The position numbers and the translations under genes are program-made. Below are positions 28,431 through 38,900 of a stretch of 64,000 nt of DNA, piece by piece. The notes below the pieces were generated by a model, which saw nothing but the letters and a program-made list of their open reading frames with translations, was not told where the DNA came from and searched no databases. The stretch is taken from assembly GCA_020859945.1 (NCBI GenBank), contig JAJBVG010000019.1:20541-84540 (forward strand). Direction: 5' to 3'. The stretch comes from Clostridiales bacterium (GTDB lineage Bacteria > Bacillota > Clostridia > Oscillospirales > Oscillospiraceae). Each line of letters begins with the position of its first letter. The stretch's first letter is position 1.

Positions 28431-28479
28431 GTAAAAAAGGCGAATGATAAGTAAACCTGCGAGTGCCAGATTGCTTTTT

Positions 28480-28722
28480 TTACCGGCGGGCCAGCCAGTT
28501 CACCAGCATCAGCAGCACGCACGACCCGATAATGGAGACAATGAGGCTGGCGATCCAGCCGGTGGCGTAAAAGCCGATGAGGGAAAAGAGAAAATTTCCC
28601 AGGGCGGAGCCGAGAACGCCAACCACGATGTTGCGCAGCATGGAACCGGGCTGGTTCATGATTATTCCGGCGATCCAGCCAATGGCCGCGCCGCAAATCA
28701 GCATCCAAATGAGAGATAACAT
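28480..28722 (-). CDS. GlsB/YeaQ/YmgE family stress membrane protein
   Basis: An 80-residue, three-helix inner-membrane protein of the transglycosylase-associated (YeaQ/YmgE/GlsB) family. It has the family pattern GAAIGWIAGIIM near the N-terminus, then RNIVVGVLGSALGNFLF and a last hydrophobic helix. Family members are induced by envelope or general stress, with no proven enzyme activity. A GAAGGAGG site precedes the ATG, and it lies 42 bases after a second small membrane-protein gene, probably in one transcript from the promoter at 29061-29088. Confidence 0.88.
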   Translation of the reverse strand: MLSLIWMLICGAAIGWIAGIIMNQPGSMLRNIVVGVLGSALGNFLFSLIGFYATGWIASLIVSIIGSCVLLMLVNWLARR

Positions 28723-28764
28723 GGGGATAAACCTCCTTCAACGCAAAAACGGGAGAACGCCGCC

Positions 28765-29019
28765 TCAGTAGGATTTCCCCAGGTAGTTGAGGACGGCAAA
28801 GACGATGCCCACGATGCAGTACAGCCGAACCACCAGCAGCAGCAGGCGGTACAGCGTCCAAATCAGGGGCAAAAAGCTCAGCAGCGAGGCGGCGGCCCCC
28901 AGCAGGAACCGGGCGACCACCCAGACGATCAGATAAAGAACGATGCTGATGACCAAACTGACCGTGTCCTTATAGTGGACGGTGTTGGAAAGGGGAAACC
29001 AGACGCGAAGCGAATTCAT
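28765..29019 (-). CDS. Small hydrophobic membrane protein
   Basis: 84 residues, with two or three membrane segments (about 18-42, 45-63 and 65-80). The sequence is aliphatic and aromatic with few charges. No family is recognised. It is preceded by AAGGAGG and followed by the GlsB-type gene, so a joint envelope-stress role is plausible but unproven. Confidence 0.7.
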   Translation of the reverse strand: MNSLRVWFPLSNTVHYKDTVSLVISIVLYLIVWVVARFLLGAAASLLSFLPLIWTLYRLLLLVVRLYCIVGIVFAVLNYLGKSY

Positions 29020-29060
29020 TACAAACCCTCCTTGCGGGTAAATTTGTTATTACAGTGATT

Positions 29061-29088
29061 ATTATATCGGAACAGGGGGGAATTGCAA
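29061..29088 (-). promoter_or_regulatory. Promoter for the two small membrane-protein genes
   Basis: Minus strand TTGCAA (29083-29088), a 16 bp spacer, TATAAT (complement of 29061-29066), about 40 bases before the start codon. Confidence 0.65.
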
Positions 29089-29130
29089 GGAATTTCATCA
29101 TTTTTTCATCTTTCGCGGCTGCAAACCGCA

Positions 29131-29898
29131 TCAGCCGCCGGTTTCGGCGGCGTCCGCCCCCAGGGGGACCACGTCGTCATAGAGGACGCGAACGCGATAA
29201 CCCGGGTGGTTGACGTCCATGTGCAGGTGTCCGCAGTACCAATAGCGGAACGCTGTGGCGGCGTAAACCTTATCCAGATAGGCGCAGGTCGGGTCCGGCG
29301 AGTAGATTTTGTTGCAGACTGGGACCAGCAGGGACTGGGGCAGAGTGTGGGTCAAAACGTAATCTACCCGGTTGCCGTGATGGGCGAGGGTGGCCAGCCC
29401 GTGGGCCATCTCCGCCTCGCTGGGGAGCTCCTCCGGCCACCAGTCCAACCCCTCCGTCCGGTACTCCCTGTCGTGAGAGGCCGCGCCGCCCATGACCCAG
29501 AAGGTGTGGCCGTCGATGGTGTAATACTCCCCCCGTTTCAGGTGGAGGACGTTTTCCGCCAGCGGGTGGACGTTGACCAGTCCGCCGTTCCATTCCTCCA
29601 CCGGCTGGTCCTGCCAGAAGGGGTGGTTGTCGTGGTTGCCGTCCAGCCAGAGGACGGTGTAGGAACGCTCGGACAGCCATTTGATCCAGTGAAGGTAATT
29701 CTTGCGGTCCGCCCGTTTGCATTTATCGGTGAGAAACTCTGATTCCGGGGCGGTATCGGTGAGGGCGAAGGGCAGGCCAAAGTCCCCGCAGATAATGACG
29801 CAGTCGGAGCGGGTCAGGGTTTTTCCCTTCGGGAACTGCCGGTTGGACAGCTTTGCGATGTCCATTCCGCCGTGGATGTCGCCAGTCAGATAGATCAC
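29131..29898 (-). CDS. Calcineurin-like metallophosphoesterase
   Basis: A 255-residue cytosolic phosphoesterase. The dinuclear metal motifs are intact: IYLTGDIHGG at the N-terminus, VIICGDFG near residue 35, LWLDGNHDNH near 80, DYVLTHTLP near 180 and CGHLHMD near 220. The substrate is not indicated. Related proteins in Clostridia are often beside unrelated genes and are annotated only as metallophosphoesterases. It lies 62 bases downstream of tsaD. Confidence 0.9.
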   Translation of the reverse strand: MIYLTGDIHGGMDIAKLSNRQFPKGKTLTRSDCVIICGDFGLPFALTDTAPESEFLTDKCKRADRKNYLHWIKWLSERSYTVLWLDGNHDNHPFWQDQPVEEWNGGLVNVHPLAENVLHLKRGEYYTIDGHTFWVMGGAASHDREYRTEGLDWWPEELPSEAEMAHGLATLAHHGNRVDYVLTHTLPQSLLVPVCNKIYSPDPTCAYLDKVYAATAFRYWYCGHLHMDVNHPGYRVRVLYDDVVPLGADAAETGG

Positions 29899-29960
29899 AG
29901 GAAACGCCTCCTTTTCGCGGAGTGAAGTGGTTTCGTTTTATTGAACCGCCGCGGGACTGC

Positions 29961-30971
29961 TCACCCCACGCCCACGTTTTTGTTGGCGTAGCCGTTCAGC
30001 TCCATCCCGGCGGTGTGGCCCGCCAGGTACTCGTAGTACCCCTGGCAGCCGATCATGGCCCCGTTGTCCCCGCAGAGGGACAGCCTGGGCAGGTACAGGG
30101 TGTCGCCGCTCTTCCGGCAGGCCCACTCCAGCTGGGCGCGGATGGTGGAGTTGGCGGCCACGCCGCCTGCGGCGGCGATTTTTCCGTAGCCAAGCGTTTG
30201 GGCAGCGGACATGGTACGGGGCACCAGCTCGTCTGCCACCGCTTGGGCGAAGCTGGCGGCGAAGGAGGGGAGGTCCAGCTCTTCGCCCTTTTGCTGGGCG
30301 TTGTGAATCAGGTTCAGGGCGGCGGTTTTCAGGCCGGAAAAGGACATATCCAGCGGCGCGCCGTCCACCTTGGAGCGGGGCAGGTGATACTTTTTCGGAT
30401 CACCGCCCTGGCTCAGCCGGTCCATGGGGCCGCCGCCGGGGTAGCCGATGCCCAGCACCCGGGCCACCTTGTCGAAGCACTCGCCCGCAGCATCGTCCCG
30501 GGTGGCGCCCAGCAGTTCCATGTGGGTGTAATCCTGCACGTCCACGATGAGGGTGTTGCCGCCGGAGACGCACAGGCAGAGAAAAGGCGGCTCCAAATCG
30601 GGGTGGGTCAGGTAGTTAGCGGCAATGTGGCCCCGGATGTGGTGGACGGGAATCAGCGGCACGTTCAGCCCGTAGGCCACGCTCTTGGCGAAGTTGACCC
30701 CCACCAGCACCGCGCCAATCAGCCCCGGCGCGTAGGTGCAGGCCACCGCGTCGATGTCCTGCCGGGTGACACCCGCCTGTACCAGCGCCTGGTCTGCCAG
30801 GCCATAAATGGCCTCCAGGTGCTTCCGGGAGGCGATCTCCGGCACCACGCCGCCGTAAATGGTGTGCATATCCACCTGGGAGGCGATGGCGTCCGAGAGG
30901 ACGGTGCGCCCGTCCCGCACCACCGCCACGGCGGTCTCGTCGCAGGAGGATTCCACGGCCAGAATGTTCAA
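29961..30971 (-). CDS. tsaD: tRNA N6-threonylcarbamoyladenosine transferase subunit TsaD
   Basis: A 336-residue ASKHA-fold enzyme that transfers threonylcarbamoyl to A37 of ANN-decoding tRNAs, acting with TsaB and TsaE. It starts NILAVESSCDETAVAVV, has YGGVVPEIASRKH, the metal-binding HHIRGH near residue 110, CVSGGNT, YPGGGPMDRLSQGG and AGGVAANS. It overlaps rimI by 4 bases. The usual companions tsaB and tsaE are not in this window. Confidence 0.97.
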   Translation of the reverse strand: MNILAVESSCDETAVAVVRDGRTVLSDAIASQVDMHTIYGGVVPEIASRKHLEAIYGLADQALVQAGVTRQDIDAVACTYAPGLIGAVLVGVNFAKSVAYGLNVPLIPVHHIRGHIAANYLTHPDLEPPFLCLCVSGGNTLIVDVQDYTHMELLGATRDDAAGECFDKVARVLGIGYPGGGPMDRLSQGGDPKKYHLPRSKVDGAPLDMSFSGLKTAALNLIHNAQQKGEELDLPSFAASFAQAVADELVPRTMSAAQTLGYGKIAAAGGVAANSTIRAQLEWACRKSGDTLYLPRLSLCGDNGAMIGCQGYYEYLAGHTAGMELNGYANKNVGVG

Positions 30972-31480
30972 TGCTGCTCCCTCCCCTCGTCCCCGAAGGT
31001 GCGGGTCATCAGAATGGCGTCCTCCTTGGGGTCGTCATAGTACCCCTTCCGGCGACCCACCTGGGCGAAGCCGTGTTTCAGGTAGAGCCGCTTGGCGGCC
31101 TCGTTGGAGACCCGCAGCTCCAGGGTGAGAAATTCCAGCCCCTGGGCCTCGGCGAAGCGGGTGAACACCTCCAGCAGCGCGGAGGCCACCCCCTGCTTGC
31201 GGTACTCCTGCCGGACGGCGATGTTGTTGATGTATCCCTCTCCGGCGACGACGGTCAGCCCAGCGTAGCCCAGCACCACGCCGTTTTCCCCCAGGGCGCA
31301 GATGTAGGAGGAGAGCATGTTGTCCAACTCCTCCAGCAGCATGTCACGGGTCCAGGGGCGGGAGAAGTTCATCTTCTCGATTTCCGCCACCTGGTCCACC
31401 AGTTCCGCCGTCATGGGGACCAGCCGATAGCGCACCGGCTCCCGCTTGGCGATTTCCGCGTTATAGGGTACAAAGTTCAT
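30968..31480 (-). CDS. rimI: Ribosomal protein S18-alanine N-acetyltransferase-type GNAT protein
   Basis: A 170-residue GNAT acetyltransferase of the RimI group. It has IEKMNFSRPWTRDM, the acetyl-CoA loop VRQEYRKQGVASALLEVF, a LELRVSNEAAKRLYLKHGFAQVGRRKGYY segment shortened here to its ends, and a final DAILMTR. The ATG at 31478-31480 (complement) has a GGAG site. It sits between polA and tsaD; a tsaD link is the common one in bacteria. The true acceptor protein is not shown by sequence. Confidence 0.88.
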   Translation of the reverse strand: MNFVPYNAEIAKREPVRYRLVPMTAELVDQVAEIEKMNFSRPWTRDMLLEELDNMLSSYICALGENGVVLGYAGLTVVAGEGYINNIAVRQEYRKQGVASALLEVFTRFAEAQGLEFLTLELRVSNEAAKRLYLKHGFAQVGRRKGYYDDPKEDAILMTRTFGDEGREQH

Positions 31481-31499
31481 AAAAACTGCTCCAATCTCA

Positions 31500-34160
31500 T
31501 CAATGTGCGTCCATCCAACTGCGGCCCACATGGGCCTCGGCCACCAGCGGCACCCGGAGGGAGACCACCTGCTCCATCTCCTCCTCCACCAGCCGGGCCA
31601 CCTGCTCGGCTTCGGCTTCGGGACATTCCACGATCAGCTCGTCGTGGACTTGGAGTACCAGGCGGCCCGTCAGTCCCTCAGCCTTCAGCCGGTCCTGCAC
31701 CCGGATCATAGCCAGCTTAATGATGTCGGCGGCGGTGCCCTGAATGGGCATATTCATGGCCACCCGCTCCCCAAAGCTGCGCAGGTTGAAGTTGGTGGAT
31801 TTCAGCTCCGGCAGCCAGCGGCGGCGGCCCAGCAGGGTAGAGGCGTAGCCGTCCGCCTTGGCCTGCTCCACCACCTGCTTCTGGTAGGCGTGGACGCCGG
31901 AATAGGTGGCGAAATACTTGTCCATATACGCTTTGGCCTCGGCGCGGGTAACGTGCAGATCCTCTGCCAGGGAGAAGGCGGACATGCCGTAAACGATGCC
32001 GAAGTTCACCGCCTTGGCGGAGGAACGCATCTGCTTTGTCACCATCTCTACCGGCACGCCGAACACCTGGGCGGCGGTGGCGGTGTGGATGTCCACGCCG
32101 GAGCGGAACCCCTCGATCATGGTCTCGTCTCCGGCGATGTGGGCCAGCAGCCGCAGCTCGATTTGGGAGTAGTCCGCGTCCACCAGCACGTTTCCCGGCC
32201 CGGCGATGAACATCTTACGCATTTCCGCTCCCAGCTCGGTGCGGACGGGGATGTTCTGCAAATTTGGCTCCGCGGAGGACAGCCGCCCGGTGGCGGTGAC
32301 GGTGTTTTGAAAACTGGTGTGGATGCGCCCATCGTCGGCGATCACCTTGGTCAGCCCGTCCACATAGGTGGATTTCAGCTTCGCCAGCTGACGATACTCC
32401 AAAATCTGGTCGATGATGGGGTGGGACCCCCGCAGCTTTTCCAGCACCTCGGCGCTGGTGGAATAGCCCCGTTTGGTCTTTTTGGAGGCGGGCAGCTCCA
32501 GCTTCTCGAAGAGGACCTCCCCCAGCTGCTTGGTGGAGTTGATGTTGAACTCCACCCCGGCGTAGCGGTAGACCTGCCGCTGACTTTCCTCAATGCCCTT
32601 TGCCAGCATGACGCCGAACTCCTCCAGGGCCTCCCGGTCCACCAGGAACCCGGCCTGTTCCATCTCCGCCAGCACCGGACACAGGGGCAGCTCGATGTCC
32701 GTCAGAACGACCATCAGGCCATAGTCCTCCAGCTGCGTCCGCTCCGCTTCATAGAGCGCGCCAATGAGGGCGTTGTCCTCGTACCAGGCGGTCTGGGCTT
32801 TCAGCTCATCGGACAGCGCCTGAAATTCCTCGGATTCCTTGCCAGCGGCCCCCGCCTCCATGTCCCGCTTGAAGTAGGTCATAGCCAGCCGGGGCAGGTC
32901 GTAGCTGTTGGCGGTGGGTTCCAGCAGGTAGGCCCCCAGCGCCGTGTCGAACACAAAGCCCTCGGTGGGGAGGCCGTGGGCCAGCAGTTGGCCGCACAGC
33001 TCCTTGACACGGTGGGCGACCTTTTTCACCTCGCCGGAGAACAGCGCCCGGAGCAGGGCGGAGTAATCCCCCTGATAGCGGCTCTTTCGGATGTCGCAGA
33101 GCCAGGAGCGGGTCGCGCTCTCATCCCAGCTGACGGTCATTTCGTCCAAATCCGCTCTGGGCAGCACCACCACATAGTCCGCCGCCTGCCATTTGGGGAG
33201 CATCTCGGCAAACTGCGCCTCGGTCAGCACACTGACCGTCTCCACCTGGGCCTCCGGTTTTTCTTCCTCCGCCTCGGTGGGGGCCTCTGGCGGCGTCAGC
33301 CCAAAGCGGCGGGTCAGCTTGGAAAATTCCAGCTCCATAAACAGGTTATAGAGCTTGTCGTTGTTGCAGGGGCGGCGTTTGGCGTCCTCCGGCGCGAAGT
33401 CGATGGGCGCGTCACAGCGGATGGTAGCCAAATCGTAAGACAGCTTCGCGTCCTCCCGGCCCTCGTCCAGGTGCTTCCGCTGGGCGGGTTTCAGGGGAAT
33501 CTCGTCAAATTTCGCGTAAATGTCCTCGATACCGCCGTAATTCTGAATCAGGCTCTTGGCGGTCTTTTCCCCAATGCCTTTAACGCCGGGATAGTTGTCC
33601 GAAGAATCCCCCATCAGGGCTTTCAGGTCGATGAGCTGCTTGGGGGGAAACCCGTATTCCGCAGAAAAAACCTCCGGGGTGATGTCCCGCGTCTCCGTCC
33701 GCCCCATGCGGGTGGTGACCAGCTTGACGGTGGTGTGGTCTGTTACCAGCTGGAGGGCGTCCTTGTCGCCGGTGACGATGGCGCAGTCCCAGCCCTGGCT
33801 CTCGCAGGCGCGGGAGATGGTGCCGATCAGGTCGTCGGCCTCCCAGCCGTCCAGCTCGTAACAGGGGATGTTCATGGCCGCCAGCACCTCTTTCAGCACC
33901 GGCATTTGGGCCGCCAGTTCATCGGGCATCCCGTGGCGGTTGGCCTTGTACTGGGCGTAAGCCTTGTGGCGGAAGGTGGGGGCCTTCCGGTCAAAGGTGA
34001 CGCAGAGGGCGTCGGGGGCGTCCTCGTCGGTCAGCTTGCCCAGGATGGTCAAAAAGCCGTAAATGGCGTTGGTGTACTGCCCATCACGGGTGGAGAGCAG
34101 CTTGATGCCGTAAAAGGCGCGGTTGGCCAGAGAGTTGCCGTCTAAAACCATGAGCTTCAT
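31500..34160 (-). CDS. polA: DNA polymerase I
   Basis: An 886-residue family A polymerase for Okazaki fragment maturation and repair synthesis. Residues 1-280 are the 5'-3' flap nuclease (LMVLDGNSLANRAFYG, VTGDKDALQLV, LMGDSSDNYPGVKGIGEKTA). Residues about 300-480 are a 3'-5' exonuclease-like domain in which the first acidic motif is not recognisable, so proofreading is probably absent as in Bacillus. The polymerase domain has LVDADYSQIELRLLAH, the O helix RSSAKAVNFGIVYGMSA, and LQVHDELIVE. It is 20 bases upstream of rimI. Confidence 0.97.
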   Translation of the reverse strand: MKLMVLDGNSLANRAFYGIKLLSTRDGQYTNAIYGFLTILGKLTDEDAPDALCVTFDRKAPTFRHKAYAQYKANRHGMPDELAAQMPVLKEVLAAMNIPCYELDGWEADDLIGTISRACESQGWDCAIVTGDKDALQLVTDHTTVKLVTTRMGRTETRDITPEVFSAEYGFPPKQLIDLKALMGDSSDNYPGVKGIGEKTAKSLIQNYGGIEDIYAKFDEIPLKPAQRKHLDEGREDAKLSYDLATIRCDAPIDFAPEDAKRRPCNNDKLYNLFMELEFSKLTRRFGLTPPEAPTEAEEEKPEAQVETVSVLTEAQFAEMLPKWQAADYVVVLPRADLDEMTVSWDESATRSWLCDIRKSRYQGDYSALLRALFSGEVKKVAHRVKELCGQLLAHGLPTEGFVFDTALGAYLLEPTANSYDLPRLAMTYFKRDMEAGAAGKESEEFQALSDELKAQTAWYEDNALIGALYEAERTQLEDYGLMVVLTDIELPLCPVLAEMEQAGFLVDREALEEFGVMLAKGIEESQRQVYRYAGVEFNINSTKQLGEVLFEKLELPASKKTKRGYSTSAEVLEKLRGSHPIIDQILEYRQLAKLKSTYVDGLTKVIADDGRIHTSFQNTVTATGRLSSAEPNLQNIPVRTELGAEMRKMFIAGPGNVLVDADYSQIELRLLAHIAGDETMIEGFRSGVDIHTATAAQVFGVPVEMVTKQMRSSAKAVNFGIVYGMSAFSLAEDLHVTRAEAKAYMDKYFATYSGVHAYQKQVVEQAKADGYASTLLGRRRWLPELKSTNFNLRSFGERVAMNMPIQGTAADIIKLAMIRVQDRLKAEGLTGRLVLQVHDELIVECPEAEAEQVARLVEEEMEQVVSLRVPLVAEAHVGRSWMDAH

Positions 34161-34246
34161 GAAAGTTTACCTCGTTGTGTTGTTAGGGAACAGTATAACA
34201 CAGATTTCCTCTGCCGCTGCACGAAAAATGTGATTTTGGGGGGGAA

Positions 34247-35860
34247 TCACATCAGCGGCGCGATGATTCGCAGCACGGACAGCCCGAACCGCTTGAGCCA
34301 GCTCATGCGGGTGACTTCCTCCAGCTGCACCTGTTGGCTCAGTGCCTGGGTGGACAGAAAGTCGTCGCGGATTGCGGCCACGGCGCTGGATTTGTACATC
34401 CACACGCCGTCCTCGTAGTGGAGGTAGAAGCTGCGGTAGTCCAGGTTCACCGTCCCCACTACGCCGAACTCGTCGTCCACGGCGAAGGTTTTGGAATGGA
34501 CGAAGCCGGGGGTGTACTCGTAAATTTTGACCCCCGCTTCCAGCAGCGGGATATAGTGGGCCTGGGTCAGCATGAACACATAGCGCTTGTCGGGGATGTG
34601 GGGGGTGATGATGCGCACGTCCACCCCGGAGAGGGCGGCGGCACAGAGGGAGTTGGTCATGGCGTCGTCGATGACCAGATAAGGCGTGGTGATATAGAGA
34701 TACCGCTTGGCCCGGTTGATGAGGTTCATATACACCGCCGCGCCTACAGATTCGTTGCCGGGGTTGGAGTTGTAGGGCTGGACAATGCCGTCCGTTTGGA
34801 AGGACCCAAATACCGAGGGGGCGGGCCGGTAGTTGTCCAGCTTTTCCTCGATGTTTTTGGTGTAGTCCCAGCAGGAGAGGAAGATGGCCGTCAGGCTCCA
34901 CACTGCCTGCCCACGAAGCAGGATGCCGGTGTCCTTCCAGTGGCCGAAGCGCTCCCACTGATTGATATACTCGTCAGAGAGGTTGATGCCGCCGGTGAAG
35001 CCCACCACGCCGTCCACGATGCACAGCTTCCGGTGGTCCCGGTTGTTCAGCCGCAGGGACGCCACCGGGCGGAAGGGGTTGAACACGGCGCAGGCGATGC
35101 CCCGCTTCTCCAGCTCCTGGCTGTAGCGCTTGGGCAGGGTGAATAGACAGCCAATGTCGTCGTAAATCACCCGCACGTCCACCCCCTGAGCGGCCTTTTC
35201 CTCCAGGATGGAGAGGACGGTGTTCCACATCTCCCCCTCTTTGATGATGAAATACTGCAAAAAGATATAGTGTTTGGCCTGTTTCAGCTCCTCCACCATA
35301 TGCGCATAGTAAACTTCGCCGATGGGCAGGTACTCCGTCTCGGTGTTCACATAGGGCGGGCAGCTGCTGGTGGCGTAGATATAGCGCATTTGATTGGCCG
35401 CGTCCGGGTGTTGGGAGACAAAGTCCTGGATGGTGTCGTCGTCCCCGCTGAGGATGCTGTGGCGCAGAATTTCCAGACGCTCCATGCGTTTCAGGCTCCG
35501 GTTGGAGGTCCAGCTGCCGCCCAGCAGCAGATAGAGCAGTCCGCCGAAGATGGGGAAGGGGAGGATGATGAGCATCCAGGCGATCTTATAGTCAGGGTGC
35601 CCTCGCTTGTTGAGGATATACAGCACCACCAGCATACTGATGAGGACGCAGATCACATAGAAATGCACGAAGTACCGTCCGCAGACGAGGATCATCACCA
35701 GCATTACTGCGATTTGCAGCAAAATTAAAACGATGGTCAGCAGCAGACGATGGGTCAGCAGCCGTGCAATGCGCTTGAAAATGCTCTCTTTGGGGGAACG
35801 CAGATGCTCTCGCGCCGCGTCCAACTGTTGTCTTGCCCGTTTCTTTGTCTCTGATTTCAT
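34247..35860 (-). CDS. cls: Cardiolipin synthase
   Basis: A 537-residue membrane phospholipase-D-superfamily enzyme that condenses two phosphatidylglycerols to cardiolipin. Three hydrophobic segments lie in the first 140 residues (about 37-57, 62-80 and 92-112), including the PLDNc-type LIILPFPIFGGLLYLLLG. Two HKD motifs follow: HRKLCIVDG near 275 and HSKTFAVDD near 454. The C-terminus is hydrophobic. It is not coupled to neighbours and no strong promoter was identified. The 124-base gap to dnaE contains only short CATTG-type repeats. Confidence 0.95.
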   Translation of the reverse strand: MKSETKKRARQQLDAAREHLRSPKESIFKRIARLLTHRLLLTIVLILLQIAVMLVMILVCGRYFVHFYVICVLISMLVVLYILNKRGHPDYKIAWMLIILPFPIFGGLLYLLLGGSWTSNRSLKRMERLEILRHSILSGDDDTIQDFVSQHPDAANQMRYIYATSSCPPYVNTETEYLPIGEVYYAHMVEELKQAKHYIFLQYFIIKEGEMWNTVLSILEEKAAQGVDVRVIYDDIGCLFTLPKRYSQELEKRGIACAVFNPFRPVASLRLNNRDHRKLCIVDGVVGFTGGINLSDEYINQWERFGHWKDTGILLRGQAVWSLTAIFLSCWDYTKNIEEKLDNYRPAPSVFGSFQTDGIVQPYNSNPGNESVGAAVYMNLINRAKRYLYITTPYLVIDDAMTNSLCAAALSGVDVRIITPHIPDKRYVFMLTQAHYIPLLEAGVKIYEYTPGFVHSKTFAVDDEFGVVGTVNLDYRSFYLHYEDGVWMYKSSAVAAIRDDFLSTQALSQQVQLEEVTRMSWLKRFGLSVLRIIAPLM

Positions 35861-35984
35861 ATGGAACTCCTTACCGGAATCTCCGCGGGCCGCCTGGGTC
35901 GTAGGGATTTGCTTGTTTTTGAATTGTTACGCTCTGGCGTTTGATGTCGGCCTATGGTATCCGCCCGTTCTCATTGCACATTGC

Positions 35985-38900
35985 TCATTGTCTCAGCACG
36001 ACATTTTCCTGTCCCACCAGCTTTTCCAGCGCCCGCACCAGGGAGGCGTGGGTCTGGCAGGCGATGCCGAAACGCTTTTTGGTGTCGGCGCAGCAGAGGA
36101 CCAGCTGGTCTGTGCCGGGGAACATGATGAGGTACTGCTTGATTTTTTCCACGCTGGGGTGGTCGATGGAGGGCACCTGGACGAACAGCCGCCCCCGCCG
36201 GGACTGCTGCCGTGGAGAATTTGCCCGGCGCTCTTGGCCCTGAGAGGGTGGAACCGCCCCGTCCCGCAGGGACCAGACCCGGTCCACCAGCATCTGGGGG
36301 GCTTTTTCGTCCCGGACGGAAATTCTTCCCTCTGTCACCACTGCCACGCCCTCCCGGATGAGGGGGCCGGATTCCTCCAGCACCCGGGCGAAGCACAGCA
36401 GCTCGATGGAGCTGGTGTCGTCCTCCAGGGTGACATAGGCCATCAGGGTGTCGTTGCGGGTGGTCTTGCGGCGAACGGTGGTGATGACCCCCGCCAGCCG
36501 TAGGCGCTGGTCGTCGTGGTAGGTCTGAGGGCCGTCCTCCTGGGCGAAGTCGTTCATCACCGCTCCGATGCGCACCGCGCCGCTCTGCTTGGCGGCGTCC
36601 CGGTACTCGTCCATGGGGTGGCCGGAGAGGTAGAGGCCGGTGGTCTCCTTCTCCATCGCCATCAGCTCGGAGGGGCTGAACTCCGGCACGTTGGGCAGCG
36701 GCACCTCCTGGGGAGCGTCGTCCTCCCCCAGGCCGCTGAACAGGTCAAACTGCCCTTCCAGGTTGCGCTTCCTGGCGCTGGCAACCGCATCCATCACCGG
36801 GTTCATCACCTGGATGAGTTGGCTGCGGCGGACACCCAGCCGGTCAAAGGCCCCGCAGCGGATGAGGTTCTCCAGCGCCCGGCGGTTCAGGTCGTAGTCG
36901 TACAGCCGCTGGCAGAAGTCCTGAATCCCCCGGAAAGGGCCCCTCTCCTGCCGGTTTTCCACCAGCTTTTCGATGAAGCCCCGGCCCACGCCCTTCACCG
37001 CCGCCAGGCCGAAGCGAATGTTGTCGCCGGAGACGGTGAAGTCCGCACCGGACTCGTTGATGTCCGGGGGCAGCAGCTGGATGCCCATGTCCTTACAGGC
37101 GCTGATATACTCGGCAATTTTGGTGCTGGAGTCCAGTACGCTGGTCAGCAGGGCGGCCATGTACTCGTGGGGGTAATGGCACTTGAAGTAGGCCGTCTGA
37201 TAGGCGACAATGGCGTAGCAGACCGCGTGGGCCTTGTTGAAGGCGTAGTTGGCGAAGTCGTAAATTTCCCCGTAGATGGCCTTGGCGGTGTCCTCCGGGA
37301 TTCCATTGGCCACACAGCCCTTGATGTGCCGGGCCGGGTCGCCATAGATGAAGGCGTGTTCCTCTTGCTGAATTTGTTTGGCCTTCTTTTTGGAGATGGC
37401 CCGGCGCACCATGTCCGCGCCGCCCAGGGAGTACCCGGCCAGCTGCTGGAAAATCATCATCACCTGCTCCTGGTAGACAATGCAGCCGTAGGTGACGGAC
37501 AAAATCGGCTCCAGCATGGGGTGCCGGTAGGTGATTTTGGAGGGGTCCAGCTTGCTGGCGATGAACCGGGGGATGGACTCCATGGGGCCGGGGCGGTACA
37601 GGGCCACGATAGCGGTCAGGTCCTCGATACTGGAGGCTTTCATCTGGACGCAGACGTTGGTCATGCCCGCCGACTCCATCTGGAACACGCCGGCCGTGTG
37701 GCCCTCTTGGAGCATTTGGAAGGTCTCCAGGTCGTCCTCCGGGATGGTTTTCAGGGAGAAGTCCGGCACTTTTTTTCGGATGAGCTTCTCTGCGTCGTCC
37801 AGGATGGTCAGGTTCCGCAGGCCCAGGAAGTCCATCTTCAGCAGGCCCAGCTCCTCCAGCGTGGTCATGATATACTGGGTGACGATGCTCTCGTCGTTCC
37901 GCGCCAGGGGGACGTAGTCGTACACCGGGCGGCGGGTGATGACCACTCCAGCGGCGTGTTTGGAGGCGTGGCGGGGCATTCCCTCGATTTTCCGGCTGGT
38001 GTCAATTAGCTCCCGCACCCGCTCATCGTTTTCGTATTTGTCCCGCAGTTCCTTGGACAGCTTCATGGCGTCGTCCAGGGTGATGTGGAGAGTGGAGGGC
38101 ACCAGCTTGGCCAGCTGGTCCACCTCGTTGTAGGGGAAGTTCAGCACCCGGCCCACGTCCCGCAGGACGCCGCGGGCGGCCATGGTGCCGAAGGTGACGA
38201 TCTGGGCCACGTGGTCGCTGCCATAAGTCCGGTTGACGTAGTCGATGACCTCTCCCCGGCGGCGGTAGCAGAAGTCCATGTCGATGTCCGGCATGGTGAC
38301 CCGCTCCGGGTTCAGAAACCGCTCGAAGTACAGGCCGTACTTCATGGGGTCCACGTCGGTGATGTCCATGCAGTAGGAGACGATGGAACCGGCGGCGCTG
38401 CCCCGTCCCGGCCCCACGGGGATGCCCTGGCTTTTGGCGTAGCCCACAAAGTCCGCCACGATGAGGAAGTAGTCCACGAACCCCAGCTGGGAGATCATCT
38501 GCATCTCGTAGTCCAGCCGCTCCCGGTAGCCGGGCGGGTCATTGGGGTAGCGGCGGGCATAGCCCTCGTTGCACAGCTTGGCGAACAGGCTCCCCCCATC
38601 GTAGCCCTCCGGGTAGTGGAAGGCGGGCAGGTGGTAGTGGCCGAATTCGAACTCCATGTTGCACCGCTCGGCGATTTTGGCGGTGTTCTCCAGGGCTTCC
38701 GGGTAGTCCGGGAAGAGGGAGGCCATCTCCGCCTCGCTTTTGATATAGAACTGGTCTGTCTCGAACCGGAGACGGTTGGGGTCCTCCACAGTCTTGCCCA
38801 TCTGGATGCACATCAGCACATCCTGGGCCTGGCTGTCCTCCTGGGTCAGATAGTGGGCGTCGTTGGAGGCCACCAGGGGGATGCCGGTCTCTCGGTGGAG

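Noticed and set aside
31503..34145. Open frame of 880 codons on the plus strand opposite polA
   Set aside because: It is the antisense of a clear polA. The composition (rich in Gly, Gln, His and Val) reflects high third-position GC; there is no motif or ribosome site.
35861..35984. Regulatory element between dnaE and cls
   Set aside because: Only short CATTG-type repeats; no promoter or hairpin strong enough to report.
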